Source of the DNA: Petaurus breviceps papuanus
Lineage: Eukaryota > Chordata > Mammalia > Diprotodontia > Petauridae
DNA: 64,000 bases
NCBI GenBank assembly: GCA_028583685.1
Contig: JAMXIF010000042.1
Location: 24,403,544 to 24,467,543, forward strand
Direction: 5' to 3'
The notes below the pieces were generated by a model. The model did no database searches. It was not told where the DNA came from and saw only the letters and a list, made by a program, of their open reading frames with translations. Shown here piece by piece: positions 11,881 through 22,624 of this stretch (the first letter of the stretch is position 1; each line of letters begins with the position of its first letter). The position numbers were made by a program, and so were the translations under genes.

Positions 11881-12424
11881 TAACTGTTCCCTTCCCTGTT
11901 CTTTAATTCCTTAGAAACCTCTGAATCTTCATTGGAAATCAGTTGTATCCATAGCTGTCTTTAGGATATGGCAAATTGGGACAGTTATTGCAGTCAGTTG
12001 ATTAAGGTGAACTGTTAAGTTTGAACTACTTGTCTCTCATTAGGCACACAGTTTTCCCAAAAAGGAAAAAGTATAAGTCAGAAACTTCACTGGCTCTAAG
12101 AACATCTTTAGATAAATTGTAAAATTTTGAGAAGTGATATTGCCAGTTTCCAGGTATTTTGCAAGAATGGGTGGTGATAAGGAGTGGAAAATGCTTTCTT
12201 GATCCTCCTGAGTAAAGTTGTCTAATATTATTTTGAGTAAAATGTTCTGAATTTGCAGAAATTTGGACATAGTATATATTCAAATATGAAGTTGCATTTT
12301 GAAACAGTTTTCAGACCAAATTATTCTTGCCATTGATCCGCCTTCATCAGCATTAAAAAAATCTACTTAACCATACAGTCTAAAAGGGATTCATACGTTT
12401 GTAAAAATATTTCTAACTCTAAGA

Positions 12425-12560
12425 GAGACAGTACGTTGTGGTGAATAGAGAGAACTGGCCTCAAAGTCAGGAAGATCTGGGTTCAAGTTATGCCTTTGCT
12501 GTCCTGGTTAGTCCACTTAACCTCTGAGTATTCTAATCAGTTCTTCAAGATTGTAAGTTT
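12425..12560 (+). mobile_element. MIR-like SINE
   Basis: The sequence 'gtggtgaatagagagaactg', 'aagtcaggaagatctgggtt' and 'tccacttaacctctgagta' matches the 5' half of a MIR-type SINE. Confidence 0.6.
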
Positions 12561-13254
12561 CCGAGAACATAACTATACTGTATTTATAGGAGTTTTCTCA
12601 CCCAGGAAGTTTCCTGTGGCAATGAAATCTTAGAGATCAGGGCCTCTATCTTTATGGAAAGTTTTTCTCTATACCTAGATAGGAAAAATCGAATTCCTTT
12701 GCATATGTTATTTCCTTACTTTATGTCTTTGGGTATTCTGTGAATCACACAAATGACAGAGACCTTCAGAGTTTTAATCTATTGTAATTCCAAGACCAGT
12801 TTTTCCATACTTTCACAGATAATAATAGATTACTTTTGATTATATTGACTAATGTAAATGAGCAATAGTCCATTTACAAAGTTTTAATAGTTTTCATAGT
12901 TCTTACTGCTTTTTCTTTCAGTCTTTCAGTAGCAAGTATCACCAGTTTTTCATTTGGATAAAATCATAGGTGCAACAGTAATAATTAACATCTAATAGCT
13001 AACACATATACTTCTAATGTTTACAAAGTACATACAATCTCATTTGATCAACTTCTTTGTGATCTCTTAGAAAATGAAAATTTTGGGGGTTTTTGTAGAT
13101 TTCTTTTGTTTTTATATTATATTTATTTACAAATATGCCCTTGTCCTCCCCAATAAGCTTCCTTTGTAGCAAAGATTTTAAAGTAAACCATTCAGGAAAA
13201 CCTTAGTCTTAATTTGGCAGCAATATATAGTATTCTACATCTAAAATCTCCCAC

Positions 13255-13628
13255 ATTTACTGTTTCCTCATCTGTAAACTTAGGATAAAAATAGCACCTC
13301 CTTCCTAGGGTTGTTTGGAGGATACGATAATATTTATAAATCACTTTCCAAACCTTAAAAGTTATCAAAAGCCATTATTTGAGGTGACTGTATGGTGCAG
13401 TGGATAGAACATCAGACTGAGAGTAAGGAAGACGTAAGTTTAAACCTGTCCTAAGATACATAGTAGCTGTGTGACCTTGTACAAATTACTCAACTCTATC
13501 TCAGTTTTGTCATTTGTAAAATGGGGGTAATAACACCTACCTCTCATGGCTGTTAAGCGAATCAGTTAAGATGTTTGGGAAAGTGCATTACACAGACCTT
13601 AAAGTACTATACAGATAGTAGTTGTTAA
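13255..13628 (+). mobile_element. Two MIR-type CORE-SINEs in tandem
   Basis: A 3' half copy (13255-13380: 'tttcctcatctgtaaactta', 'agggttgtttggagga') is followed at about 13383 by a nearly full-length copy. The latter shows 'tggtgcagtggatagaacat', 'tagctgtgtgaccttgtaca' and 'catttgtaaaatgggggtaa'. Both are sense and diverged. Confidence 0.75.
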
Positions 13629-13629
13629 T

Positions 13630-13840
13630 GTTTTCTCATCTCTATAGGGGCAAGCTTAGTCATTGTAATTACACATGGTTCAGTTTTATGGTTCTTTATA
13701 TTTTCATTGTTATAGCCATTGTGTATTATGTTTTCCAGGTTCTGCTTATTTCATTTTGCATCAATTCACGTCTCTCTGTTATTTCTGTCTTCATAATTGT
13801 CATTTCTTGCAGCATAATAATATTATTTTGACAGATTTTG
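13630..13840 (-). mobile_element. L1 3' fragment, antisense
   Basis: It contains 'ttctgcttatttcattttgc' and 'atcaattcacgtctctctg', then 'gtcatttcttgcagcataat', the antisense order of the L1 3' end. Confidence 0.55.
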
Positions 13841-14434
13841 TACTTAAAAGATCATTATCACTACGAGGCCCAGAATTTTTGTGAATTTTATTGTATGGGA
13901 CATTCTTTTCCATTTTAGGAAATCTCTAGTTATTAGAAAAGTGTTTTTCATAATTGAAGCAAAATCTGGTTCTTATAATTTCTGTGCATTGGATATAGCT
14001 TAAGACTATCCTATTTAGAGCTATAAAGCAATCTTATAGATAACCTTAAGTTGAGGATCCAAAAAAATTTCAACTGGTTAGAATGCTGAGTCAGATTAAT
14101 AAGATGAAATTTAAAAGGGATATATCTAAAATCTTTGTTTCAGAAAACCAACTTCCCATAACCACAACCACACATAACTACAACAGAGTAATTGGAAAGA
14201 GCAAAACAAAACTGGATGCTAAGTAATAGCCAAGATTGTCTCCAGAGAAGAGGTGTGAAAGCACACCTCCTTTCTTTGCAGAAGTATGGGACTGTTGGTA
14301 TGGAACAGTGCATGTCCTGTTACTTAGTTGGTGTATTGGTTATAATTTTGTTGCACTGCCTTTTTTTTTTTAATTACTTTTTATAAGGGATCAGTTGCTA
14401 GATAGGGAAATAGAGGAGGGAAAGATTCAGAAAT

Positions 14435-14790
14435 GGAAAATCAACTTGACAAGCTCCTTATGTGAGTACGGGTATGATATGGAAGCCAAAAAATACCAAT
14501 GTGATCTTAAGTTGCATTGAGAGGTATAATATCCCTTCTGGTCTGATTACATGTGGAAAATTATATTCCATTCTGAGCATTACAATGTAGTAAGGATATT
14601 GATAAGTTAAGAGAAGATACCATGATAGTGAAGAAGTGAGGGTTAATGCTATCGGAGGTTTGGAGATATTTAAGCTGTGAAAAGGAAGATTCTCAAGGTA
14701 CATGGTTGCCAGTTTTGTTTAAAGAATGCCTATCATGTAAACAGGGAATTAGACTTGTTTGACTTGGTGGCTGAAGTTGCATTTTTTTTT
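14435..14790 (+). mobile_element. CR1/L3 LINE 3' fragment
   Basis: The order 'aggtataatatcccttctgg', 'tctgattacatgtggaaaat', 'ggatattgataagtt' matches CR1/L3 3' ends. DNA just upstream (about 14120-14440) shares an arrangement with 48280-48530 and may be part of a LINE tail that I could not classify. Confidence 0.5.
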
Positions 14791-15154
14791 TTTCCGTAAG
14801 GAAGGAGTAAAGATTGTTTTTTTGTTTTGGTTTTGCTCTCCCTGTCCTTGCTCTTCTTCCACCTGACTCTGGCCAGCAAACATACATCTATGTGTTTGTA
14901 ATTTACTCATCAGCATCAACCCCTGCCTTTCACTGAAGCCCTGGACTTATTACTTAGACTATCCTTTTAGAGTGTCATAGCCCATAGGAATACTTCAAGT
15001 CTACGTGAGTCCAAACCTTTTCTTCTTTAGATATGTGAATTATTTCAAATCTAGTATTTTTGAGAGAAATTCCATCAGAATAGAAATTGTTATGAAACTT
15101 ACGTTGCCTAAACACAGAGTAGGAGATTATCCTATAATAATTGCTATTTGTAAT

Positions 15155-15370
15155 AAACACCAGTGGTTCCTTCTCACCTCTAAGATCATATACAAAATCT
15201 TCTGGCATTCAAAATCCATCATAACCTAGTCTCCTTCTCTCTTTCCAGTCTTCTCCCACATTATTTCCCAATTTGTATTCTGTGACCCATTGACACTGAC
15301 CTCTTTGGTGTTCTACAAATAAGACATTCTATGTCTCAGCTTTGGGTATTTTCTCTGGCTCTTGCCTGTA
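15155..15370 (+). mobile_element. L2 LINE fragment
   Basis: The text 'ccagtggttccttctcacct', 'ttctggcattcaaaatccat' and 'tttccagtcttctcccacat' is a decayed sense L2 3' segment. Confidence 0.55.
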
Positions 15371-15739
15371 TTTGGTCATTAAAGAGGGACAGTGACAGAA
15401 ATTATTAATGAAAATATGCATGCACCTTAGAGTTTCAGTTTTGAACAACTACAGAGTGAGAATTGGGTTTAGTGATTTTAAACAAAATATATGCAAAGCC
15501 AGATAAGTCAGAAGATATCTACAAGAAGAAAATTATTAGAAATAATGGATGTAACTTGGACCAATAATTTATTACCTCACGACCCACATAACTTTAAAAC
15601 CCAAGTTATTCACTGCCACATTGTAAGTAGTAATTACCACCCATATGAGCATGCCTCGTTGTTCTCATTGGTTTCGGTGCTTGTTAAGCCTAGAGATGTT
15701 TATTCTTATATTCTCATTGAGGTATGATACTGCCATACT

Positions 15740-15945
15740 TGCTATTTACTACTGCTGCTACTACTAATAATACTATAGCTCTTAATAGTTTAAAAATACT
15801 TCTTCATAAACCTGTGCGAAAGCCATATCCCCATTTTATAGATGAAGTAATAGACCAAGAAAGTGGTTTTCCTAAAGTTATATTATTTCATAAAGGCAGA
15901 TCTGGGACTTGGGCCTTCTGACTCTGTGTCCAATATTCTAGCTTC
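15740..15945 (-). mobile_element. MIR remnant
   Basis: The blocks 'ccccattttatagatgaagt', 'agtggttttcctaaagttat' and 'gatctgggacttgggccttc' follow antisense MIR order. Confidence 0.55.
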
Positions 15946-16649
15946 TCCGCAAAGGCCAAGTTGGTACCTTTTCTCATAGCTCCGCATCAGTGGAATATGC
16001 TACCAGAATACAGGAAACAATCTTTTATCAGGTGACACAAGAAAACCTTGATCTAGATAAAGGAAAGATTAGATCAAGGATCATAAATGTGTGCGTGTTT
16101 GTGTTTGTGTGAATGTGTATAAAAGACAGGAAGAATAAGAAGTCCATTTTACCCAAGAAGCTGAACTTTTTGGCCTATTCAGTTTTTGTGATATGATTGG
16201 AATAGCCCCAAAGATCCCTGACTGCTTTAGTGATGGACTTAGAGAATAACAAGTAATGGAACATCTGGGGTTGTTGTAACATTACAGCTTCATGACACAG
16301 AATAAATTCAGTTGTCTTTTAGAGTAACTAATGTAGACACAGACCCTTTTGATTGCTTTTCTGCCTGTGGCAGCAGAGTGTGAACATAGGTATAAAGACA
16401 GGCATATCTGGTATATCCTGCTTGAAAAAGGAGAAATGTGTTATGCTAGAGGACCTTAAATATGTGGGTCCTATTGCTGACGTATGATTCTTGTTTTTAA
16501 ATCTTTTTTTAAATTTTAGACTTAAATACTAAAACATATATAATGCTAAAAGAACATGTCATATGCACAGCAGAACATGAGAGGATTCAAAATATATAGC
16601 AAGAAATTTCCATTTCAAGAAAGCCTTTATAATAAATACTATGTGTTGT

Positions 16650-18951
16650 GTTGAGAGCTGTCCATCTTTTCTTTGCTTCTTATAGGTTTTCTTTTGTTCT
16701 CTACTGTACACTTTTTACTTTGTTCTTTCTTTCTCCTTCCCATTCTACAATTAAACTTGGATATGTTTATATGTAGATATAGATATATACATAGATGCAT
16801 ATATATATACATATATAAACATATACTTTTCCTAACAGTTACTTCTCCTAATATTTATTTTTATGTTTGTGCATACTTCTTATTTCCTGTCCCTCCTAAC
16901 TGTTCTACTTCACTTCTACCCACTACCTTGCCCTCCTGTTAGTTAAGCTATCCTCCTCCAAGGATCGCTCCCTTATTCTCCCATTTCCTTAAATCTAAAC
17001 ATCCTTTTATATGTCCCTTTGACCAGTTCCCTCATCATCCCCTCTAATCCTCTCCCCCCCTCTATCCCTTTAGCTTTTTATTTCTTTCTAAATTTAGAGA
17101 AATTTTATACTTTTCTAGATGTATCTGTGTTGTTCCCTCTTAAACCTATTCCCGATGGAAGTAAGTTTCCAGAACTAACAGCTCTTCTCCCTATCTAATT
17201 CTTCTATATCGGTTCTTCCTCTCCCATCTCATTTGTATAAGGTAATTACTCTTTTTAGCTATTCCTGAACGGTTTTACATTTTGAAGTAGTATCATGTTC
17301 TTTCGTACAAACTAATTTTATGAACTCAGTTACTAATAACAATCTTACATACATGAAAGGTAACCAGTCTATAACTTATGTTTTTCTTGGCTTTTGTATG
17401 TCAAATCTTCTGTTAAGCTTAGATTTGGTTTTTATAAACAAAGTCCTGGAAGTCTGACAGTTTATTAAATGTACTTTGTTTTCTTTTCATTCAGAATTAT
17501 GCTTAGCTTTGCCGAGTATGATATTTTAAGCTGGAAACCCAGCTTTTACTCTTCGATATGTAGTGTTCCAAGACCTGTGGTCTTTTAGTGTTGCCCTAGC
17601 TAGCTCTTGTGTAATTCTAATTGTGGCACCTCCATATGTAAATTGGTTTGTTTTTTCTTGTTGCTCTTAATATTGTCTCCTTGAACTGGGGGTTTTGGAA
17701 TTTGACTACAATATTCCTGTGGGTTTTCCTCATAGGATCTCTTTCAGGTGGTGATGGGTAGATTTTTTTTTTCCATTCCTACTTTCCCTTCTTGCTCTAA
17801 AGCTTCAGGACAATTTTGATTATTTCTGGTATTATTGTATCACGATTCTTTTTTTTTTTCTTCTTAAATTATTTCTTGTATCTAGATTCTTGAGATGTTT
17901 CATTTTCTCTTCAATTTTTTCATCCTTTGTATTTTGTTTTATTATTTCTTGTTCTCTTATAACTTCACTGGCTTCCCCTTTTCCCAGTTCTGATTTTCAG
18001 GGAGTCATTTTCTTCCTTAAGATTCTGAATGTCCTTTTCTAATAGGTTGAGTTTCTCTTCATAATCTTGTTTTTCTTGGATCATTCTTATTTTTTTTTTA
18101 AGTTTTTCCTCAATCTCATTTGATTTCTGAAGTATTTTTAAAGTTCTGTGAATTATTTTTGGGCAGGTGACCAAGGTGACATTACTCTTGAGGGCAGAAT
18201 AGGTTTCTTTGCTTAATTATCCTCCTCTGAAGATGAACCCCAGTCTTCTCTATTCCCATAGTAACTGTATGGTTGGATTCTTTCTCCTTTGCCTGTTCTT
18301 TTTTAGTTAAAATAGTTTAGTTTTTGTAATTACCTCTAGGCCTGGGGTATAGGAAATGGTGCCTAATTTTTTCTAAAAAACATAATTCTGAATATAATAT
18401 ATAAAATATAATATAATATAACCTCAGGCCTCAGATCCTCCTTCAGTTCTCCTCTGTGACCTTGAAACCAAACCAAGATCTCCAGTGCCCTGTAAGTGCC
18501 CACAGTCAGTGGTATCCTTGCCCCACTGCTTCTGCACTCAGTAGGCATGTGCTGGTTCCTTCTCATGTCTCCATAGCACAGGTAGGTCTGTCACTCCTTG
18601 TAAGCATAGGTTACCTCTATCTTCCCAGGTTTAGACCCCCAACTTCCTTCACTGTCCCAGAGGTAAAAGTTCCTGTAGCTGAGTCTGAGGCAGCCATCCA
18701 ACCCAGCTAACCCCAAGGCTTGCAACTTGTGCCTGGAGGTGTTTACTCTTCATGGGGGCAAAACCTAGGCCTGGCATTTTTCTTCAGATCTTCTTCAGTT
18801 GTTCCAGGAGGACCCCTGTTCCGCTGCTACTATAATTTATTTTCATAGGCTCTATATTTGCCCTGAGGCACTGTTTTATCTCTTTTGTAGAGGAACATCT
18901 TGAGAGCTTGAAATTTTCTGACCTCTACCATCTTCCTTCCCAGAATCCTCT
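16650..18951 (-). mobile_element. L1/HAL1-like LINE with 5' UTR and ORF1 region
   Basis: Read on the minus strand, a 5' region (about 18950-18180, beginning near 'gaggattctgggaaggaaga') leads into a coiled-coil frame at 18174-17965 with repeated EEKLKKKIRMIQEK and EKDIQNLKEENDSLK stretches. A later segment (about 17740-17676) reads RNIVVKFQNPQFKE, which resembles the RNA-binding core of L1 ORF1p (human RPRNIIVRF). Beyond that the DNA is purine-rich on this strand down to about 16650, with a TA-rich microsatellite at 16760-16820. I see no ORF2 reverse transcriptase. ORF1p is an RNA-binding chaperone of LINE retrotransposition. Frame changes and stops between segments show it is dead. It could be a half-LINE (HAL1, ORF1 only) or an L1 that lost its 3' half. 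The outer limits are approximate. Confidence 0.6.
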
Positions 18952-18966
18952 GCTAATGTATAATTT

Positions 18967-19282
18967 ATTTTTATTTTTTATTTTTTTAAGCAATTGGGGT
19001 TAAGTAACTTGCTCAAGGTTACACGGCCAGTTATTATGTCTGGATGTGGTGCTGAGTATCTGAGCCTGGATTTGATCCAGGTCATCCCAACACTGGAGTC
19101 GGTGCTCTTACTCGCTGAGCCACCTGGCCGCCCCTAAGCAATTGGGGTTAAGTAACTTGCTCAAGGTTACACGGCCAGGTGTTTCTGGGTGGGTGCTAAG
19201 TGTCTGAGCCTGGGATTCGATCTCCAGGTCTTCTCAACACTGGAGCCAGTGCTCTTACTTGCTGTGCTACCTGGCCGCCCCC
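18967..19282 (-). mobile_element. Dimeric WSINE-type SINE with one target duplication pair
   Basis: Two head-to-tail SINE monomers (about 18988-19134 and 19135-19282) each begin 'aagcaattggggttaagtaa' and end in 'cacctggccgcccc' or 'ctacctggccgccccc'. A single exact 15-bp pair, 'gctaatgtataattt' at 18952-18966 and 19283-19297, flanks the two together. No duplication or T-run separates the monomers. They therefore appear to have inserted as one unit. Confidence 0.85.
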
Positions 19283-19414
19283 GCTAATGTATAATTTTTA
19301 AACTCTTAGTTGCACCTAAAATTTGTGAGAGAGAAAACTAAGAATTTTTATTGAGTGGCATTATGATACAGTGGTAGATAAATAGTGGTCTTTAAAACAC
19401 CAGATTTAGGATTT

Positions 19415-19663
19415 CATGGCACAGTGTATAATGTGCCAGACCTGAAGTCAGGAAGACTCCTTTTCCAGAGTTCAACTGTATATGGCCTTAGATGCTTACT
19501 AGCTGTGTGACCCTGGGCAAGTTACTTAGCTTTTTTGCCTCAGTTTCCTCATCTATAAAATGAGCTGGGGAAGGAAATGGAAAAACCATTTCAGTATCTT
19601 TGCCAAGAAAACCCCACATGGGGTCACAAAGGGTCAAATATGACCCAAAAATGACTGAACAAA
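19415..19663 (+). mobile_element. Mar-1 type CORE-SINE
   Basis: The order 'tagctgtgtgaccctgggca', 'cctcagtttcctcatctata', 'gaaggaaatggaaaaaccat', 'tctttgccaagaaaacccca' and 'atgactgaacaaaaaa' is the marsupial Mar-1 CORE-SINE layout, complete to its A-rich tail. Confidence 0.85.
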
Positions 19664-20060
19664 AAAAAATTAGATATCTTGCATTTACTTATATATAAAG
19701 TAGAGAGATAATGATGACTACTTTACCTGCCCCAACAAAGATGAAATGCATCTCTTGAAAATTATGTATACCTATTTAATGGTGTTTATTACTATTAATA
19801 GTAATAATAATAGTTCTATCCTCCTATGAAAAAGCAGCCAAGATCTCTTTTTATCTCCAGCTTTCAAGTTTCAAGTAGTGACTGGGAGTTACTATCGCTA
19901 TTAGTTGCTAATAGTTGCTATTCCCACAAAATTGTTTTGTTAGAGATTTTCTGGGAGAGATTTATATCTTATGTGACAGAAATATAACTGAGTTAATTAT
20001 ATACTCTGGTAGACCCTTGAGATACGAATGTGAAGATGTAATGCATGAATGTACTGTCTA

Positions 20061-20441
20061 ACAGTAACAATAGCATTGCAGGATGATCAACTTTGATAGA
20101 CTTAGTTCTCAGCAATGCAGTGATCTAAGACTATTTCAAAAGACTTATGATGGAAAATGCTGTCCAGATCCAGAGAGAGAACTTTGGAATCTGAATGCAG
20201 ATCAAAGGATACTATTTAATTTTTTTTTCTTTCTCATGGTTTTCCCTTTTGTTCTGATTCTTTTTTTCATAACATGACTAATGTGAAAATATATTTAATA
20301 TGATTGTACATCTATAGTCTATTTTAGATTGCATGCTATCTTGGGAAGGGGAGGAAGAAGGGAAAAAGTTAGAACTCAGAATCTTATAAAAGTGAATGTT
20401 GCGAACTAAAAATAAAGCTTTGAAAAAAGAAAAGAAAAAAA
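20061..20441 (+). mobile_element. 5'-truncated L1 3' end with target duplication
   Basis: It contains 'gatgatcaactttgatagac', 'ttagttctcagcaatgcagt', 'gctgtccagatccagagaga' and an A-rich tail ending 'aaaagaaaaaaa'. Flanks 'gaatgtactgtcta' (20047-20060) and 'gaatgtgctgtcta' (20442-20455) form a 14-bp target duplication with one mismatch. It is a typical dead-on-arrival L1 insertion. Confidence 0.85.
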
Positions 20442-21044
20442 GAATGTGCTGTCTAGTTAGGGATTCCAAACCTAATTTGCTGTTCTCTAATGCAAGCTAA
20501 GATTTAAATTAAAAATAACCACTATACTATTGCAAACATCCACTCATTTTTCAGTTTGCACCTGAAAATGGTAAAGGAGCATATTTGGTTGTTGGTGAAT
20601 TTTATTTACTCAATGAAGCCTGACAGTTGTCCTGTGTCGGCAGAATATCCTACCCTGTGTTCATTGTGAGGAGCTTGAATGGCATAGAGGAGTGTGTGCC
20701 GTCAGAGGCCGTGCTGGCCCTGCAGTCACGCTGCAGGAGAGCGGGGAGTCAGGGGTCATCTTGGCAGGTGGCGTAAGAGGTTTGAGAGGGAAAGGCCCAG
20801 ATCACTTCGAGATAGCTTTTGATAAAGAAAAATTATTTGGGATTGGAGGTCAAAGGGAGAGGAGGCCAGAAGCATTAAAATCAGGACTGGAAATGACTTG
20901 GAGATCATCTTCTAAACATTGTAGAAAATTTAGTCCTTTTAAGTATGTATTAGATATTTCTGCCTATCTCAGTAGGGCAAGATATGGAAAAATAATGTAA
21001 TATAATATCTATCATCTTTTGCTGTTTAGTTTTTTTTAGAGGGG

Positions 21045-22120
21045 TGTAAAGCCAAGCATGAGCACCTTTCCAAAGCACTGCTGCTGCTGTGAATAGCTTT
21101 CAAGGTTCTGATTACACAGTATAGTAAACTCTATTTATTCAGCAGTAAATTAAATTAAATCAAGGTACAGTATTCACCATGTTACAACTGAACAACTTAA
21201 CACTTAAATGGCCACATAGTTTTCACCAGAGTGGTCACATAGTTTTAAGCAAAGTACATTCATTCAGTCAATCACAAAGTACAAAAGTCAAAGTCCTCCA
21301 CCCATGAGGTATAATTAAGTTACAATTTCATCAGTCACCACTCAGTACCCTCTTAAGGGGTAGTGGAAAATACAAAGGCCATCCACCCCTATGTCACAAG
21401 TAAGTTATAATTTCATCAGTCACTATTCAGTACCCACAGAGAGGTCTAGAGGTCTTTTCATCTTGACTCGAGGCAGGCTCTCAGTTCCATGGCTCCTCTT
21501 CCATGGTCTCAGCTCCTACCCAAATCCACCAACCTGGGTTCAAAAGCAGACAGCTCCCAGTTCCTTGTCCAGATCTTCATGCAGTTCCTGTTCCATACTG
21601 AAAGCTCACAATGTCCAGTCTACCTCAAGTCCTTCACAGTTTCTGTTCCTGGGAAGACAAAGTTCAACAAAGCCACAGACGAAATACCAACACACCACAG
21701 TCATGCTTCCTCTGGCAGCTCTGGCCTTCGGAAGTCTTCTAGTTCCAACTGGCCCTTGGAAGTCTTCAGCAGCTCCAGCTGACCCTCAAAAGTCTTCGAC
21801 TGCTCTGGCTGGCCTTCTTCCGTTCTCAAAATCAAAATCACTTTCTCCCATTCCCAGAATCACTTAGTAGCAGTCCAGCCCCCAGATGCTCACTGGGAGG
21901 AAGTTCTCTCTCTCCAGCAGTAGCTGCTGTGCCTCCATGATGCTGGCTTGCCCCAAGATGTTCTGATTCTCCCAGCTGGGGCTTTTCCTTATATTTTCTC
22001 CTCCCTGTTTAGCCCCTTTCTGTTGTCAGCAACAGGGCTTCATATGTTCTGGTTTTCAACAGAGGCTTGATATAATTAATTTTAAACTAGGTGCTAAGTA
22101 CCCGTCAGCCCGACAATACA
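21045..22120 (-). mobile_element. Apparent solo LTR of an endogenous retrovirus (fossil)
   Basis: The 1076-bp unit runs TGTAAAGCC...GACAATACA on the + strand, so on the minus strand it starts TGTATTGTC and ends GGCTTTACA, the TG...CA ends of an LTR. On the minus strand it has a TATA-like 'atataaggaaaag' near 21990 and an AATAAA near 21130, in the right order for promoter and polyadenylation signals. Flanks 'agggg' (left) and 'aaggg' (right) could be a diverged 5-bp target duplication, which would suit an ERVL/MaLR-like class; this is tentative. No gag, pol or env region adjoins it, so it looks like a solo LTR. Two internal direct repeats are present. It looks old. Confidence 0.7.
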
Positions 22121-22154
22121 AAGGGATCTTCAAATTGCATTACTGTTACAAGGG

Positions 22155-22293
22155 AGAAAGGCAAGACAATTAGGGTTAAGTGACTTGCCCAAGGTCACAC
22201 AGCTAGTGTGTCCAGTGTCTGAGGTCAGATTTTAATTCAGTTTCTCCTGACTGCAGGACCAGTGCTCTATTCGCTGCACCACCTAGCTGCCCC
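22155..22293 (-). mobile_element. WSINE-type SINE, antisense
   Basis: It contains 'acaattagggttaagtgact', 'cccaaggtcacacagctagt' and ends 'caccacctagctgcccc'. Flanks share 'tactgtta' (near 22143 on the left, 22297 on the right). Confidence 0.85.
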
Positions 22294-22515
22294 TACTACT
22301 GTTAATTTTTAAAGGAGATTTTCCTGAAAGGTCTGTGTAACATTACTCTATATCACCTGTAGTTTTTTACCTTTTGAGAATACATTTCCTAATACCTCTT
22401 GAGCCGTACTCAAGAATGAGAGGATGGAAATAAAAAATTAGGACAGGACACCCTTTCAGATGTGTGTAATGTTTTTAAATTTTAGTTTAAATACATGTCT
22501 GAGCTCATATGTGTA

Positions 22516-22624
22516 GTGTATACCAAAACTAATTTGCATGGATGCTTGGTCACATCACAATTAAAAGAAAAGGGACAGGATGAGCACATGATATTTAGTG
22601 CTGCATATTAGTTTTGGTATACAC
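22516..22624. repeat. 18-bp perfect inverted repeat
   Basis: Left arm 'gtgtataccaaaactaat' (22516-22533) is exactly complementary to right arm 'attagttttggtatacac' (22607-22624). Pairing can continue inward about five more bases with one mismatch. The interval between arms is 73 bp. It may be a small fold-back DNA element; I do not recognise the family. Confidence 0.8.

Noticed and set aside
21391-21867. 158-codon frame
   Set aside because: It lies wholly inside the solo LTR, antisense to the LTR, and its serine/proline-rich text follows LTR tandem repeats.
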